From: Eledone cirrhosa
Lineage: Eukaryota; Mollusca; Cephalopoda; Octopoda; Eledonidae
Assembly: GCA_964016885.1 (NCBI GenBank)
Contig: OZ024743.1
Location: forward strand, 12,490,586-12,554,585
Direction of reading: 5' to 3'
DNA: 64,000 nt
Part shown: piece after piece, positions 23,323 to 32,575 of the stretch
Layout: each line of letters begins with the position of its first letter
How positions within the stretch are numbered: the first letter of the stretch is position 1
Position numbers and translations under genes: made by a program
Notes under the pieces: model-generated
The model's input: the letters and a program-made list of their open reading frames with translations, nothing else
Databases searched by the model: none
Told to the model about the DNA's origin: nothing

Positions 23323-24218
23323 TTTTTTATTTTTTTTTATTTGTAATATTATTTATACAATAGGAAATAAAATAGATCTACATAGTGTTAACTCGTTACG
23401 GTTGAGTCAATAATTTCAGACATGAAATACATTGTTATCGGTGAAGGAAAGACAAGATTCTAACTGGCTGCGATTGAAGTGTCCTTGACCCAGTTGACTG
23501 TGGGTTTTTCCATTGTTAGGATCTCAATTGCCGGTTAATGTCTAAACACACCTGCACACCTGCGGTCAGACCATAGTTATGCTGTCTGCATGCTCATTCA
23601 AATGCATTCACACTGGCTGTCTCAAAGACATACAAATATGGCTTATAAAACTTACCAAAGTAAAGAGCCTTCCAGTGCACTCCAAAGGTCCAAACGCCCC
23701 CCTAATGCCCCCTTGCTCCCAAACGCCCCCCCCCCCCCTAGATTTCCGAAACGCCTCCTGGGGGTGCATATGCCCCCCGTTGAGAACCTTTGTGCTAGAC
23801 TATCAACATTTGACGGTGAACCATTCGATCAATTTTGTTGATCCAGTAACATTTGCCACAACGAATCACATAGAATGCTTGTGGAAACACGTAAAAAATA
23901 GGAATAAAAGGGAAAACGGGACAGCCAGAAATTTGCTTCAAACCCATCTCATTGAATTCATGTGGCGGTATGAATTTAAAGGAGAAATTTTCCAAAAGTT
24001 ATTAGAACATATCCGTCATCTGATTCCATGCATTTGAATAAGGTTGGTGAAAAAAATGTTTCTAAACATGCTTTTGAATAAGGTTGGTGAATAATGAAAA
24101 TATAAATGAATAAGTCAAATTTATTTGATAACCATGACTTGTTTTCTAATTAATTTAAATTTGTTTTCTAATTTGGCCCTTTTAAGGCCACCTATATTTT
24201 CATTTAAGTAACTCCACT

Positions 24219-25880
24219 TACATCGATATGCTTTATAACCATGGCTTGTTTTCTATTTGTTTTCTAATTTGGCCCTTTTAAATCTTCCCTCTCTCCTCTT
24301 CCCTCTCTCTCTCGCTCATTACATAAGTTCAAATTTCGTATAGGGTTTCAAATTTCACGAATAGTGAGGGTTAAACAGCCGCCCGCAGTAATACAATTGA
24401 TTGCGAAAGTTGTAATAGTGGTAGGAGTATTTTGGCTATCAGCTAATAATTAGAATTTATAGTTTTAGTCTGGGTAGGCACTACCTATCTTATATACAGC
24501 ACGTCCTTTTCACCCAAACTTAAAAGTAGGGCACGCCCTTTACATATACATGTTGCTGTTTGGTCATATTATTATGTTTCACAATAGTATTCTAGTAATC
24601 TCAAAACGCCGGTTGTTTTCAGACAAATATGTTACCAATTAACACAGATTTTAAAAATTCAATTTGCAAGTAGGATAGTAAAAATAGGTAAAAGTTTTCT
24701 AAAATTAAACATGTAACCCTCTAGTGTCATCTAAATACCAATGTTGAACTTTTGTCCCTTTTAAAAGAATTCAAAAAAATTAAAAATTAAAAGAAACATA
24801 CATACACGCACGCAAGTATGCAAACACACATGCATGCATCCATCCACTCATACATACATACATACATGCACATAGGCTTGCATACATATATCCATCCACT
24901 CACACACTCTTTTTTAAAATCTTATTTATCATTCCATTTTGCTGTTGTCACTCATTGGCTTTTCTCTTGATCAGTGTAGAAAAGTTCAAGACAAACTTAC
25001 CTTTGGTTCAAGTGTCCAGTGAAACTTCGTTTCTCGATCTTTGCTGTGTTGTCGTAAACTGGTTAAGCCACAAACTATGCAATATTTTGCGAAATGCTTG
25101 TTTATATATATTTGCTTCAGAGTTATCTTCCCTACATACTCACACACACATACACAATGTTAGCATGATTCCATCTATTTATCTGCTTGCCCACCAACCT
25201 ACCTCCTCCTTAAGTACCTACACTTCTTTCCTACCCACTTCCCTCTTATCTATCTGACAAATTGTCTGGCGTTTCTAAGTATATGTATACGTATATATAT
25301 CCATATGTATGTATACATTTGTGCGTGAGAATATGTACGTTTGTAAATTTAACATGCTGCACACAGGAATAGGCTAGGTCTGTGAAGATTAACCGGTTGG
25401 TCTTAAAGTTACAGCTCAGCCGTGTCATTGTTAAAACTTCCTTCTTTAGAAAGTTCTCAAAATGCGTGCATAGAAGCACCTTAGCTGGATTACGGCCAGG
25501 GTATGTTCACTGCTGATTATGGTGATGGTGTTCAAAAAGAGGATGTCAGTGAGAAACTGGACAAACGTGTGCGTGTGTGTATATGTATATGTGCGTTGGG
25601 GGAGTAGGTAACAAGACTCATGAACCTCAACACAATTCGTCTAATCGGGGCAGTTATTCACTGATATTGCTCAACAACTAATTAGAAATTTGATGGGGCT
25701 ATGTCTGAAGTCTGCGAAATAAATAGGCAGAAAAAATTAATAGTAAATATACCCTATGACGAAAATATGTATATATTTACCGTACCGTAAACCTTCTGGG
25801 TCATCTTGATGTTTCTGCAGCAACTCACTTCTTCAGATGATTTTTTGAAAGGGACAGTCTCTCGTGAAACCTTATAGAAA
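24219..25880. other. Intergenic, no gene recognised
   Basis: It has (CATA)n-rich stretches at 24800-24905 and 25270-25320. A second partial copy of the Merlin end ('cttgttttct ... tttggcccttttaaa') sits at 24240-24280. No conserved coding exon is seen. Confidence 0.4.
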
Positions 25881-26055
25881 TGCTTTTGCTGTCTTGTCCG
25901 CGAAGATAAAGGGGGGGGGGGGGGGGGGGGGGGGCTGCTCCAACATCGCCGCGCCCTAGGCCTAAAGCCCATCACCCCCTCCCATTCTTCTGTGACACTA
26001 GAACCCTTGCCCTCCCCTACATTTTCCATGTTTAAATATCTGTAGTGTTGCTGTA
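25880..26055 (+). repeat. 3' end of the 27480-28030 retroelement family, with a poly-G tract
   Basis: After a run of over 20 G at about 25911-25934, the sequence 'gccctaggcctaaagcccat ... aaatatctgtagtgtt' aligns with 27940-28030 ('gccctaggcccagaatccat ... aaatatctgtagtgtt'). It is therefore a tail-only copy of that family. Confidence 0.65.
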
Positions 26056-26390
26056 ATTATACATATTTATTTCATAAATAACATTACAAATCGTTTGCAA
26101 TATTTTCAGAATGAAAATATAAACAGAGCATATAAATAGATTTACAGTAGAATAACAACAAATATGTTTTAAAAGAATATATCTTTCTGAATGAATCGCG
26201 AGCTATTTATAATGTTATCGAAACATTTGTAATGTTATTTATGTATTAAAAACATATCTGTTATGTTATTCTGCTGTAATTTGAGATAGATTTGTTTACG
26301 ATTTAAAAATTTTTTTATTAATAAAAGTTTAGGCAAAAAAAAAACTAGTAGTCAGTCACTATATACGGTTTATAGTTTTCCTTACACCAG

Positions 26391-26775
26391 TGGTTCCCAA
26401 ACCGTGTGCTGCGCCGCTAGATGTAACTAGATGCTATTTGAAGACTAAGATTAAGTTTTAAGATATGAAAAATACAAACTGAAACTCGTATGAAAGTTCA
26501 TATATAGCTGTCAAAGTGGCAAACAAGTAAAGTTTAGTAACAAGGTTTGCGAAAAATAGCACAATATGTCAACTCTTGTTAAAAATGAGAAGTAGTTTGT
26601 TTATTTTGACTATTTATGTTAGATGTTATTAAAATTTGTGTTTTAAATTTCATAAAAATATATAACTATGTTATGCTATGTATAAAAAAACTCTTATGAA
26701 TAAATTTTCGAATTTATAGTACAAATTGTGCCAACATATTTTTACTTTTTCAAAAATGTGCCGTGAGCACAGAAA
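26391..26775. mobile_element. Possible hAT-derived remnant
   Basis: It begins 'cagtggttcccaaaccgtgt', a typical hAT terminus, and ends near 'aaaaatgtgccgtgagcaca', which resembles the subterminal part of such elements. The interior is AT-rich and noncoding. The right terminus is not clear. Confidence 0.45.
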
Positions 26776-27450
26776 GTTTCCTCTCGTTTCTCTTCACGCA
26801 CAACGTGAAATCTAGCTCCCTCACGTCTTCTCTCAAGCATCCGTTCCAGCTGTTTAAGACCACCCCAACTTTTTCTCACGTCAGTTTGAAATCGAGCTCG
26901 GTGCTTATCAACAGGGAACCGATAAACCTTAAACGTGCTGTTAATGCTAAATTCAGCGAATTTGACATTAAAGGGGCTGTCCGTCCCCTCTCTTCTCTGT
27001 CTTCCCTCGCACCGTGTAACTGATTGTCTCGAGCGACTGAAAGAGAAGCACCCGTTACCCCCGCTTCCCGGATGATCAGTTACATTGACCCGAACCACCA
27101 GAATACTGGAGGCCGTTCTACACCACTGATAATATTAGAAAAGCGATTGCATCACAACCAGCGTGGATTGAAGGTAGCTTTCTCCTCGTGCCCACTTCTA
27201 AATATACTCTTTTTCCAAAGAGATGCAGTTCTTTTGGACATAATGTAGCCCCTGGCACGTTTTGGACTGTACGTTCGCCTTGTCTAAAGATTCAACATTG
27301 CGGGTTATACGGGGGGATGACTTCATGTATGTTCCTATCGCTAGGTGACTTTTGTACTAGTGTGTTTAGTGTCAGAGTTGGTATTTATATTGTCACCTAA
27401 CAAACCACTAAAAACACTGAAAAAGTTAGTGTGTTTCAGAAAAATATAAT
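26776..27450. other. Unidentified block with long minus-strand open frame
   Basis: The minus strand is open from 27098 to 26742 (118 codons) and includes NVKFAEFSINSTFKVYRFPV. Base composition is more even than in the flanks. I do not recognise the protein; it could be an exon of an unknown retroelement or simply chance. Confidence 0.25.
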
Positions 27451-27469
27451 CTTTATATATTACTCATTG

Positions 27470-28035
27470 ACGGTATCATGAAAGTTCGGCCTGTACCCAC
27501 TGTCTTGCCACCAGAGCCCAGGACGGTTCCCCGACATGCCGCTCTCAACGACATATTGAGAAGGAGCCTGGAAGCAACTGGCTTCCCATCATAACTAGAG
27601 CCAGAAGGCCTCGACCGCGGAGACGGCAAACACCCCGACGGAATTACCCTCTTCCCATTCGAGGGAGGAAGATCCTTCATCTGGGATGCCACGTGTTGTG
27701 ACACGTTCTCCGTCTCCAGCTTAATCGCTTCGACCACAAACACCGGTACCGCCGCCCGCAATGCAGAGGAAAGGAAGACAAACAAATACTGGGGATTGTC
27801 CAGGCGCTTCCTCTTTGCACCAGTCGCCGTCGATACCCCAAGCGTACTCGGACCCGTACTGCCGAGCCCCTCGGAACGTCAACAGCCCATCTGAGGAAGG
27901 AGCCAGCAGATGTTGCTGACCATTGTCCGCGGGACGCAGCCCTAGGCCCAGAATCCATCACCCTTCCCATTCCTCTGTGTCTCTTGAGCCCTCACCTTTC
28001 CCATTTCTAAATATCTGTAGTGTTTTTCTAATTAT
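27470..28035 (+). pseudogene. Retroelement polyprotein C-terminus, 'HPDG...WDAT' nuclease-like, with 3'UTR
   Basis: Forward frame: RHAALNDILRRSLEATGFPS, a stop codon, then LDRGDGKHPDGITLFPFEGG, RSFIWDATCCDTFS, ARNAEERKTNKYW and APVAVDTPSVLGP. PD separated by about 15 residues from D-A-T resembles the restriction-like nuclease fold of some non-LTR elements; the 14225-14660 copy adds a Cys/His finger upstream. The 3' tail ends 'aaatatctgtagtg', shared with 25880-26055. It is a single-domain fragment, inactive. Confidence 0.6.
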
Positions 28036-28334
28036 TTTATAATCATTCATTCACGTAGTTACTCATATAATAATTTGAATGGTGAACCAAAACTATTTTC
28101 CATTTTACTATTTTCTTCACTCGACAAGTGCCTGTGCGTTGTTGTTTATTGCTGCTATTATATTTATTGTGTCATAAAAATTAACATCTTCTGAAACTAT
28201 ATCGTGACTCACAGTCGAATATACCTTTTTTGTTGTTGTTCAATGTCATTTTTTTCTGTTTGTTTTATTGCTTTTTAAACGCATTGTGTGGTTTGTGTTG
28301 ATGCAGCGTCTCTAATATTATTCTACCCCCCCCC

Positions 28335-28369
<35 letters not shown>

Positions 28370-28370
28370 C
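28036..28370. other. AT-rich spacer with C-run, (CT)n and (TA)n
   Basis: No coding signal. A microsatellite of C-run, then CT and TA repeats occupies about 28325-28369 and abuts the next element. Confidence 0.6.
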
Positions 28371-29464
28371 ACCAGATAAAAAAATGCGTACAGCAAAAAA
28401 AAGTAATATTGTTGGAATATAAACCTTTAAAAATACAGGACAAGAAACTAAAATAAAACTTTAAAAGAATAGGACAAGAAACTAAGATAAAACTTTAAAA
28501 GAATAGGACAAGAAACTAAGATAAAACTTTAAAGAATTGGACAAGAAATAAAAAGTTTTACAATAATATTAGTGGCAAAATTTTTATTGGTAAAAAATCG
28601 AGTTCCACATTCATAGGCTCTGGGTTCCACATTCAGAGGTCGTCGTCAGACCGGGGATCATTTGATCCTGGTTTGAACACCAATTGGGCCATAACCATAC
28701 CCCTATTTCATCATTCGGCGACACGCCTCATGTGTCATGCATAATGTGAATGGACCCATGGGCCCATGAGCACAGATCTTGAGCAGCAGCGGACTGTCTT
28801 GTCGTCCCGCTCATCCCTGATCTTGACCAACCCATCCATCTTCTCCTTGCATCTTGTCCTTGAGTTCAAGTCCGGCAGTCCAGATGAATGCGTGCCACAG
28901 CTTTCTGGTACAGGAAGGGGGAGCAGGAGGACTGGAGGGATGACGGGACAGAGGGAGGGAGGACCGGTGGTTGAGGGAGGTGCCGTAGTCGGTGGTCAGA
29001 GTCGACATCTTGTCCTGGTCGTCTTCTCCATCTTCGTCTGGTGTTGCGGGACCAGAAGTGCATTCTTGGAGGAGACCTGAAGCTGCATCGGCCAATTCTT
29101 CTTGCAATGGTCATTCAGACGGAGCAGAACTGCTCAGCCAACCAACCCCAACCAGAACCAACCGCTCAGGGGCAACGCACAATGAGAGCATGACAATTAT
29201 TATGCACTAATCAAGAAGATACTGGGGCATAGCACAGGAAACGAATAAAAAAATTTTGCCACTAATATTATTGTAAAATTTTTTATTTCTTGTCCAATTC
29301 TTTAAAGTTTTATCTTAGTTTCTTGTCCTATTCTTTTAAAGTTTTATCTTAGTTTCTTGTCCTATTCTTTTAAAGTTTTATTTTAGTTTCTTGTCCTGTA
29401 TTTTTAAAGGTTTATATTCCAACAATATTACTTTTTTTTTGCTGTACGCATTTTTTTATCTGGT
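28371..29464. mobile_element. Non-autonomous DNA transposon with about 215-bp inverted termini
   Basis: The left end 'accagataaaaaaatgcg' is the exact reverse complement of the right end at 29464. Near-perfect inverted arms cover about 28371-28583 and 29246-29464. Each arm holds about three copies of a 34-bp direct repeat ('aggacaagaaactaagataa' core). The interior (28590-29240) is GC-richer and different in character. No transposase is present. I see no obvious target duplication. Confidence 0.85.
28766..29114. other. Unidentified GC-richer interior of the inverted-repeat element
   Basis: Both strands are open: plus 28766-29080 (104 codons), minus 28811-29107 (98 codons, acidic stretch PATPDEDGEDDQDKM) and minus 28866-29114. 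I recognise no family. It may be a captured host fragment carried between the arms. Confidence 0.3.
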
Positions 29465-29466
29465 CT

Positions 29467-29530
29467 ACTATTTTTTAAGGCAATGCAAGCAACAACTATC
29501 TAATAATTAAATGATCATAGTGAATTACTG
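29467..29530 (+). repeat. Direct repeat copy 1 flanking the BTB-like ORF
   Basis: 'aaggcaatgcaagcaacaac' plus flanks recurs at 30150-30235 in the same orientation. Both continue with 'tatntaataa' and a 'ccattgtgcattactag'-like stretch. Confidence 0.8.
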
Positions 29531-29737
29531 ACAAGTGATTGACATTTTAAAGTTCTTTTGAGTATAATTGCAATCTAGTTGAGGCAACTGGCTTAATGAC
29601 AAAGCTAGTAAATCATGAATGCATTTGAGATGATTAGTGCATAATAGTGAATTGGTGAAACTTGTGCATTTCAATGGTGTTACAACAATAGATGTAAGTT
29701 ATATAGTAGTAATACTTTATCATTTTAACTTTTTAGA

Positions 29738-30097
29738 ATGGACAAAAACCCATGCAAAGAAATGACTTTGACTGCAGTGATTCTCTCCAATTTACTTACA
29801 AAGCAAAACGTGGTCAAATACCTTATCATCTCTGATAAAATGCCCATTGAATCACTGAAAATCGGATGCATGGAATTCCTCATAAAATGCACCTATGAAT
29901 CGGAAGCCATCACATATATCAATGGATATAGGGAGTTGTTCACACTGGAAGACCATCACTTCATTTGTGACTTCATCAGTTATCTCCACGATTATCTCAG
30001 ACACCCAATGCCATTGATGAGAGGTGATCCAATGTGTGAGCATGTAACTAATCTTATAGAAGTTGTTATCGACCACCTGGCTTTTAGTGACATTTGA
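29738..30097 (+). CDS. Small BTB-like protein, 119 residues (hypothetical)
   Basis: An open frame of 119 codons starts one base after a good splice acceptor (TTTTAG, 29731-29736). A donor GTAAGT at 29694 would make a 43-nt intron in the 5' leader; the frame upstream of it is closed. The segment LLTKQNVVKYLIISDKMPIE, SLKIGCMEFLIKC resembles the last two helices of a BTB/POZ domain, but the earlier BTB strands are missing. The C-terminal part is not recognised. Direct repeats flank it, and it converges on the SGNH-like gene. It may be a fragment or a fast-evolving small gene. Its origin is uncertain. Confidence 0.45.
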   Translation: MDKNPCKEMTLTAVILSNLLTKQNVVKYLIISDKMPIESLKIGCMEFLIKCTYESEAITYINGYRELFTLEDHHFICDFISYLHDYLRHPMPLMRGDPMCEHVTNLIEVVIDHLAFSDI

Positions 30098-30149
30098 CTG
30101 ATTTGACTGATAATGATGTATTTTAAAAAAGTATGTGTACATTCTTGTT

Positions 30150-30235
30150 ACTATTTTAAGGCAATGCAAGCAACAACTATTTAATAAAATTTAAATTTAA
30201 AAATGACCATTGTGCATTACTAGTATGATGACATT
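30150..30235 (+). repeat. Direct repeat copy 2
   Basis: This is the second copy of the repeat at 29467-29530, about 683 bp downstream. It suggests a local duplication of the 3' side of this gene region. Confidence 0.75.
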
Positions 30236-30277
30236 TTATTAAGTCACAAAATTAGTCAGTCAGCCATAGAACAAGGA

Positions 30278-31047
30278 TCATGTGGCAAAAATGTGTGTCA
30301 ATTTAAGATTTCCAACATTGTTCAAATGAATCATATCTGGTTTGAAGTCAGATTTGTCAAATTTTGACCAATTTTCAATGTTGTGAAGATTGGGCAAGTT
30401 CAATTTTTGAATCATTTCTTTCATGCAGTAATTAAACTTTTCCAAACGAGAATTTCTCTTGCCCAAGTCATTTTTATTTTCAATTACACTTTGTGGACGT
30501 GGAATGACACCACTGTAGAAAATGGGTGTACAGTGGTGCTTTTCCGCTATTTTCTGTAGCATTGCAAAGAGACTCTTCCCCTGTTTTTCCGGTTTTGTGC
30601 CTCGAATGGGCACTTTGTCCTTAATTTACAAATAAATGATTAATAAAAAATACTTGTATTACTTTGCACAGCTTTGTAGTGCCAACGGTGCGACGAGGAT
30701 TCAGATCATTAGAGCCGAAATGAACCACCAATACTTTCACAAAAGGACAACAGATAACAATGTTGGCGATTAACATTACCTGGCCCTGACGGGCCCCAGG
30801 TATACAAAATATCTAAGTATTTTTGTTGGTATGATAAGTAAATACATTTGAATTAATATTTTTATACCTTCTGGTCATTCGATTTCGCCACATTTCTAAT
30901 TATGGATTTGTAAAAACTGGCATGAATGTGAATTTGATCAGTCCAATTGCCCGATTTTAGTGAAAAGTTTTGATTCGAAATGGAAATACTCCATTTCCAT
31001 GCCATGAAAAAAATGAATAAGCCGATCAAAAAGCCGCGAAACATCAT
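30278..31047 (-). CDS. Secreted SGNH-hydrolase-like protein with very short introns (hypothetical)
   Basis: Three minus-strand exons, 30868-31047, 30654-30812 and 30278-30619, join in phase 0 at GT/AG sites to give 226 residues. The N-terminus MMFRGFLIGLFIFFMAW is a signal peptide or anchor, with an in-frame stop upstream of the ATG. Exon 2 gives FCIPGARQGQV and VVHFGSNDLNP, matching the Gly block and the G-x-N-D block of SGNH/GDSL hydrolases. Exon 3 ends with KPDMIHLNNVGNL, the catalytic D-x-x-H block. The GDS serine block is not visible, so it may be inactive or an exon may be missing. Introns are 55 and 34 nt, tiny next to the kilobase introns of nearby genes. Confidence 0.6.
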
Positions 31048-31094
31048 TTTTAATTAAGCGAAATTAGTGGATGCAAATCTCAGAAAATATTGTA

Positions 31095-31160
31095 CACTAT
31101 TCGCACCTATCGGTACAAAAATATAGCGCACTATTCGCACCTATCGGTACAAAAAATCGT
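31095..31160. promoter_or_regulatory. Two direct repeats upstream of the SGNH-like gene
   Basis: 'cactattcgcacctatcggt' plus 'acaaaaa' occurs at 31095 and again at 31129, 48-110 bp before the SGNH-like start codon on its upstream side. They could be promoter elements; that is inference from position only. Confidence 0.35.
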
Positions 31161-31591
31161 ACGACTGTTAATAATACTAGAAGTGCAAACTATCTGTTGA
31201 ATACCTGGTATATGAAGAGCAACCGATACGATTGGTTGGCGATCGGTCTTGAAGAAGAATGAAGAATGAAGTGAAATTTTGGTCTGGTTGTTGTCATCGG
31301 TGTTTCGCAGAGATGCCGGCACGAACAAAGGTGTCAGTGACACAAAGTTGTTCGCTTGAACAAAGGTGTCGGTCCGACAAAGGTGTCAGTCAGACAGACA
31401 GTCAGACAGTGTCACAGTCGCTGCGACAAAGCGATCGATGCGATTAAAAAAAATGTAACTCACATGTTTACCTATATTTTCGCAAACTATTGATAGATTG
31501 GTACAAAAAATAGCTTTGATAATAAACATAAATTTTTAACGAATTATTTAAAAAGCATTTTAGCAGTGAAAAGTGAATTAATGTTTCACAC
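31161..31591. other. No gene recognised; GACA-rich imperfect repeats
   Basis: A short region at 31320-31430 repeats 'acaaaggtgtc' and 'cagtcagacag' motifs. Nothing else is recognisable. Confidence 0.5.
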
Positions 31592-31737
31592 TGACGCAAG
31601 TAGGGCCGTTCAGAAATGACGTAGTCAATTAGGAGGAGGGGATTCGGCGATTTGACTACATTTGACTAACGTAATCACAATCACAAGAGTTCCGCCGAAA
31701 AAAATTCGTCATTTCTGAATTACCTCCCCTAGCGTCA
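31592..31737. mobile_element. Short MITE-like inverted repeat element
   Basis: The ends 'tgacgc' and 'gcgtca' enclose an imperfect palindrome; 'ttcagaaatgacg' near the left is matched by 'cgtcatttctgaa' near the right. The length of about 146 bp and noncoding interior fit a MITE. Confidence 0.65.
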
Positions 31738-31951
31738 CGCTTACTACTCACTCACTTGAACACAAGATTTATCAGCAAACTTTGATTATAAACTTTTTCC
31801 CGCTGGACCAAATTTCTAGATTTTTAAGCCAAAAGATGCGTAATGATCTACTGTTCATGCTCATATAAGTTTTATCTCAGTTAAATAAAGTAGAGTCGCG
31901 CTGTACTCTCGTAAACAGACGATTGCCAATGAAAACACGACCACAATATTA

Positions 31952-31975
31952 CTAAACGGACTACCGTCCGTTTAG
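31952..31975. repeat. 10-bp-arm perfect hairpin
   Basis: 'ctaaacggac', a loop of four bases, then 'gtccgtttag'. It lies directly before a (TA)n(TG)n run. Confidence 0.9.
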
Positions 31976-32091
31976 GATATATATATATATATATGTGTGT
32001 GTGTGTATGTAAAAGGTAAACAGAAATAACAACACAATCGGTACAGTGTATGGAAGGTATATATTAGGTAAACGCTTGATATAGCAGGAAG

Positions 32092-32136
32092 AGGGTCTTA
32101 ACGTTTCGGACGCTAGTCCTTCATCAGAAGAAAGAA
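32092..32136 (-). ncRNA. Penelope-type hammerhead ribozyme motif
   Basis: The minus strand reads CUGAUGA, a bulged A, stem II GGAC-UAGC-GUCC (perfect 4 bp), then GAAACGU. The self-complementary ACGU can only form stem III between two molecules, as in the dimeric hammerheads of Penelope-like elements. Cleavage would follow GUU. Stem I is short: UCUU before the core pairs with AAGA after the cleavage site. Core and stem II are exact; stems I and III are minimal. Confidence 0.55.
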
Positions 32137-32354
32137 TGATAAATAAAATAGATTGAGGGGACGGGCGGGATGGAATTGGAAAAAATGTCTTTAGATAAAA
32201 GTAACAGGTCCATTCAACTTGTAACAATCACTTGAGAAAGTCCCATATGTTTGCGATAACCGACTGGAGAAATGAGTGGAACGTGTAGCTTTTCGGTGCA
32301 GTATTTAATGTTATGACGAAGCAGAAACATACGAACTAGTGGGGCTACAAATAA

Positions 32355-32575
32355 TGGTCTCTGATTTAGGCACAAGGCCAACAATTTTGGGGCAAGGGAA
32401 AGTCGATTAAATCGACCTCAGAGCATTACTGGTACTTTATTTTATCGACCCAGTAATGATGAAAGGCAAAACTAACATAGGAGGAATTTGAACTCGGAAT
32501 GTAAAGGGCCATAACTCTATGCCGCAAAGCACGTTGTCCGACGCTTTACCGATTCTGCCAATCCACCACCCTCGG
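32355..32575 (-). repeat. SINE family A, long subfamily
   Basis: It has the reverse-complement SINE order 'ggcacaaggccaacaatttt', 'gtcgattaaatcgacctcag', 'ttttatcgaccc', 'gaatttgaactc' and a tRNA-like head 'cgattctgccaatccaccac'. Confidence 0.85.

Larger units (their letters stand above)
21163..23792 (-). mobile_element. hAT transposon inserted in the Merlin element
   Basis: The left terminus is 'cacaggttctcaacc'; the right, reverse-complemented, is 'caaaggttctcaacg'. Both fit hAT ends. The 8-bp flanks 'agctagac' (21155-21162) and 'tgctagac' (23793-23800) match at seven of eight bases, the expected hAT target duplication. The element carries a C-terminal transposase remnant on the minus strand and a 40-bp minisatellite where the N-terminal coding part would be expected. 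Confidence 0.88.
20499..24037 (+). pseudogene. Merlin/IS1595-family transposase, broken
   Basis: The N-terminal piece carries a zinc ribbon (CLSCGQRM ... WSCKRPC). The next has the ISXO2-like catalytic core: RIVEIDESAFVRRKYHHGH with the first Asp at 20941-20943, and TTIISDLWPSY with the second Asp at 21124-21126. The last has TNHIECLWKHVKNRNKREN with the catalytic Glu at 23873-23875. Two stop codons (a TGA just after HSVKTQ and a TAA after RRCI) and a frameshift near 20744 inactivate it. A hAT element splits it between the second and third catalytic residues; the frame continues across the insertion if one copy of the duplicated target is discounted. Confidence 0.85.
20216..24218 (+). mobile_element. 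Merlin (IS1595-like) DNA transposon, interrupted by a hAT element
   Basis: Terminal inverted repeats of about 50 bp match: the left arm contains 'aatgaaaatataggtggccc' and the right arm is its near reverse complement ending 'actccact' at 24218. Both ends also carry an inner inverted motif 'caccaaccttattcaaaagc'. Inside lies a transposase in three pieces (20499-20744, 20800-21160, 23801-24037). No clean target duplication is visible at these ends, so the outer limits may be a few bases off. Confidence 0.8.
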
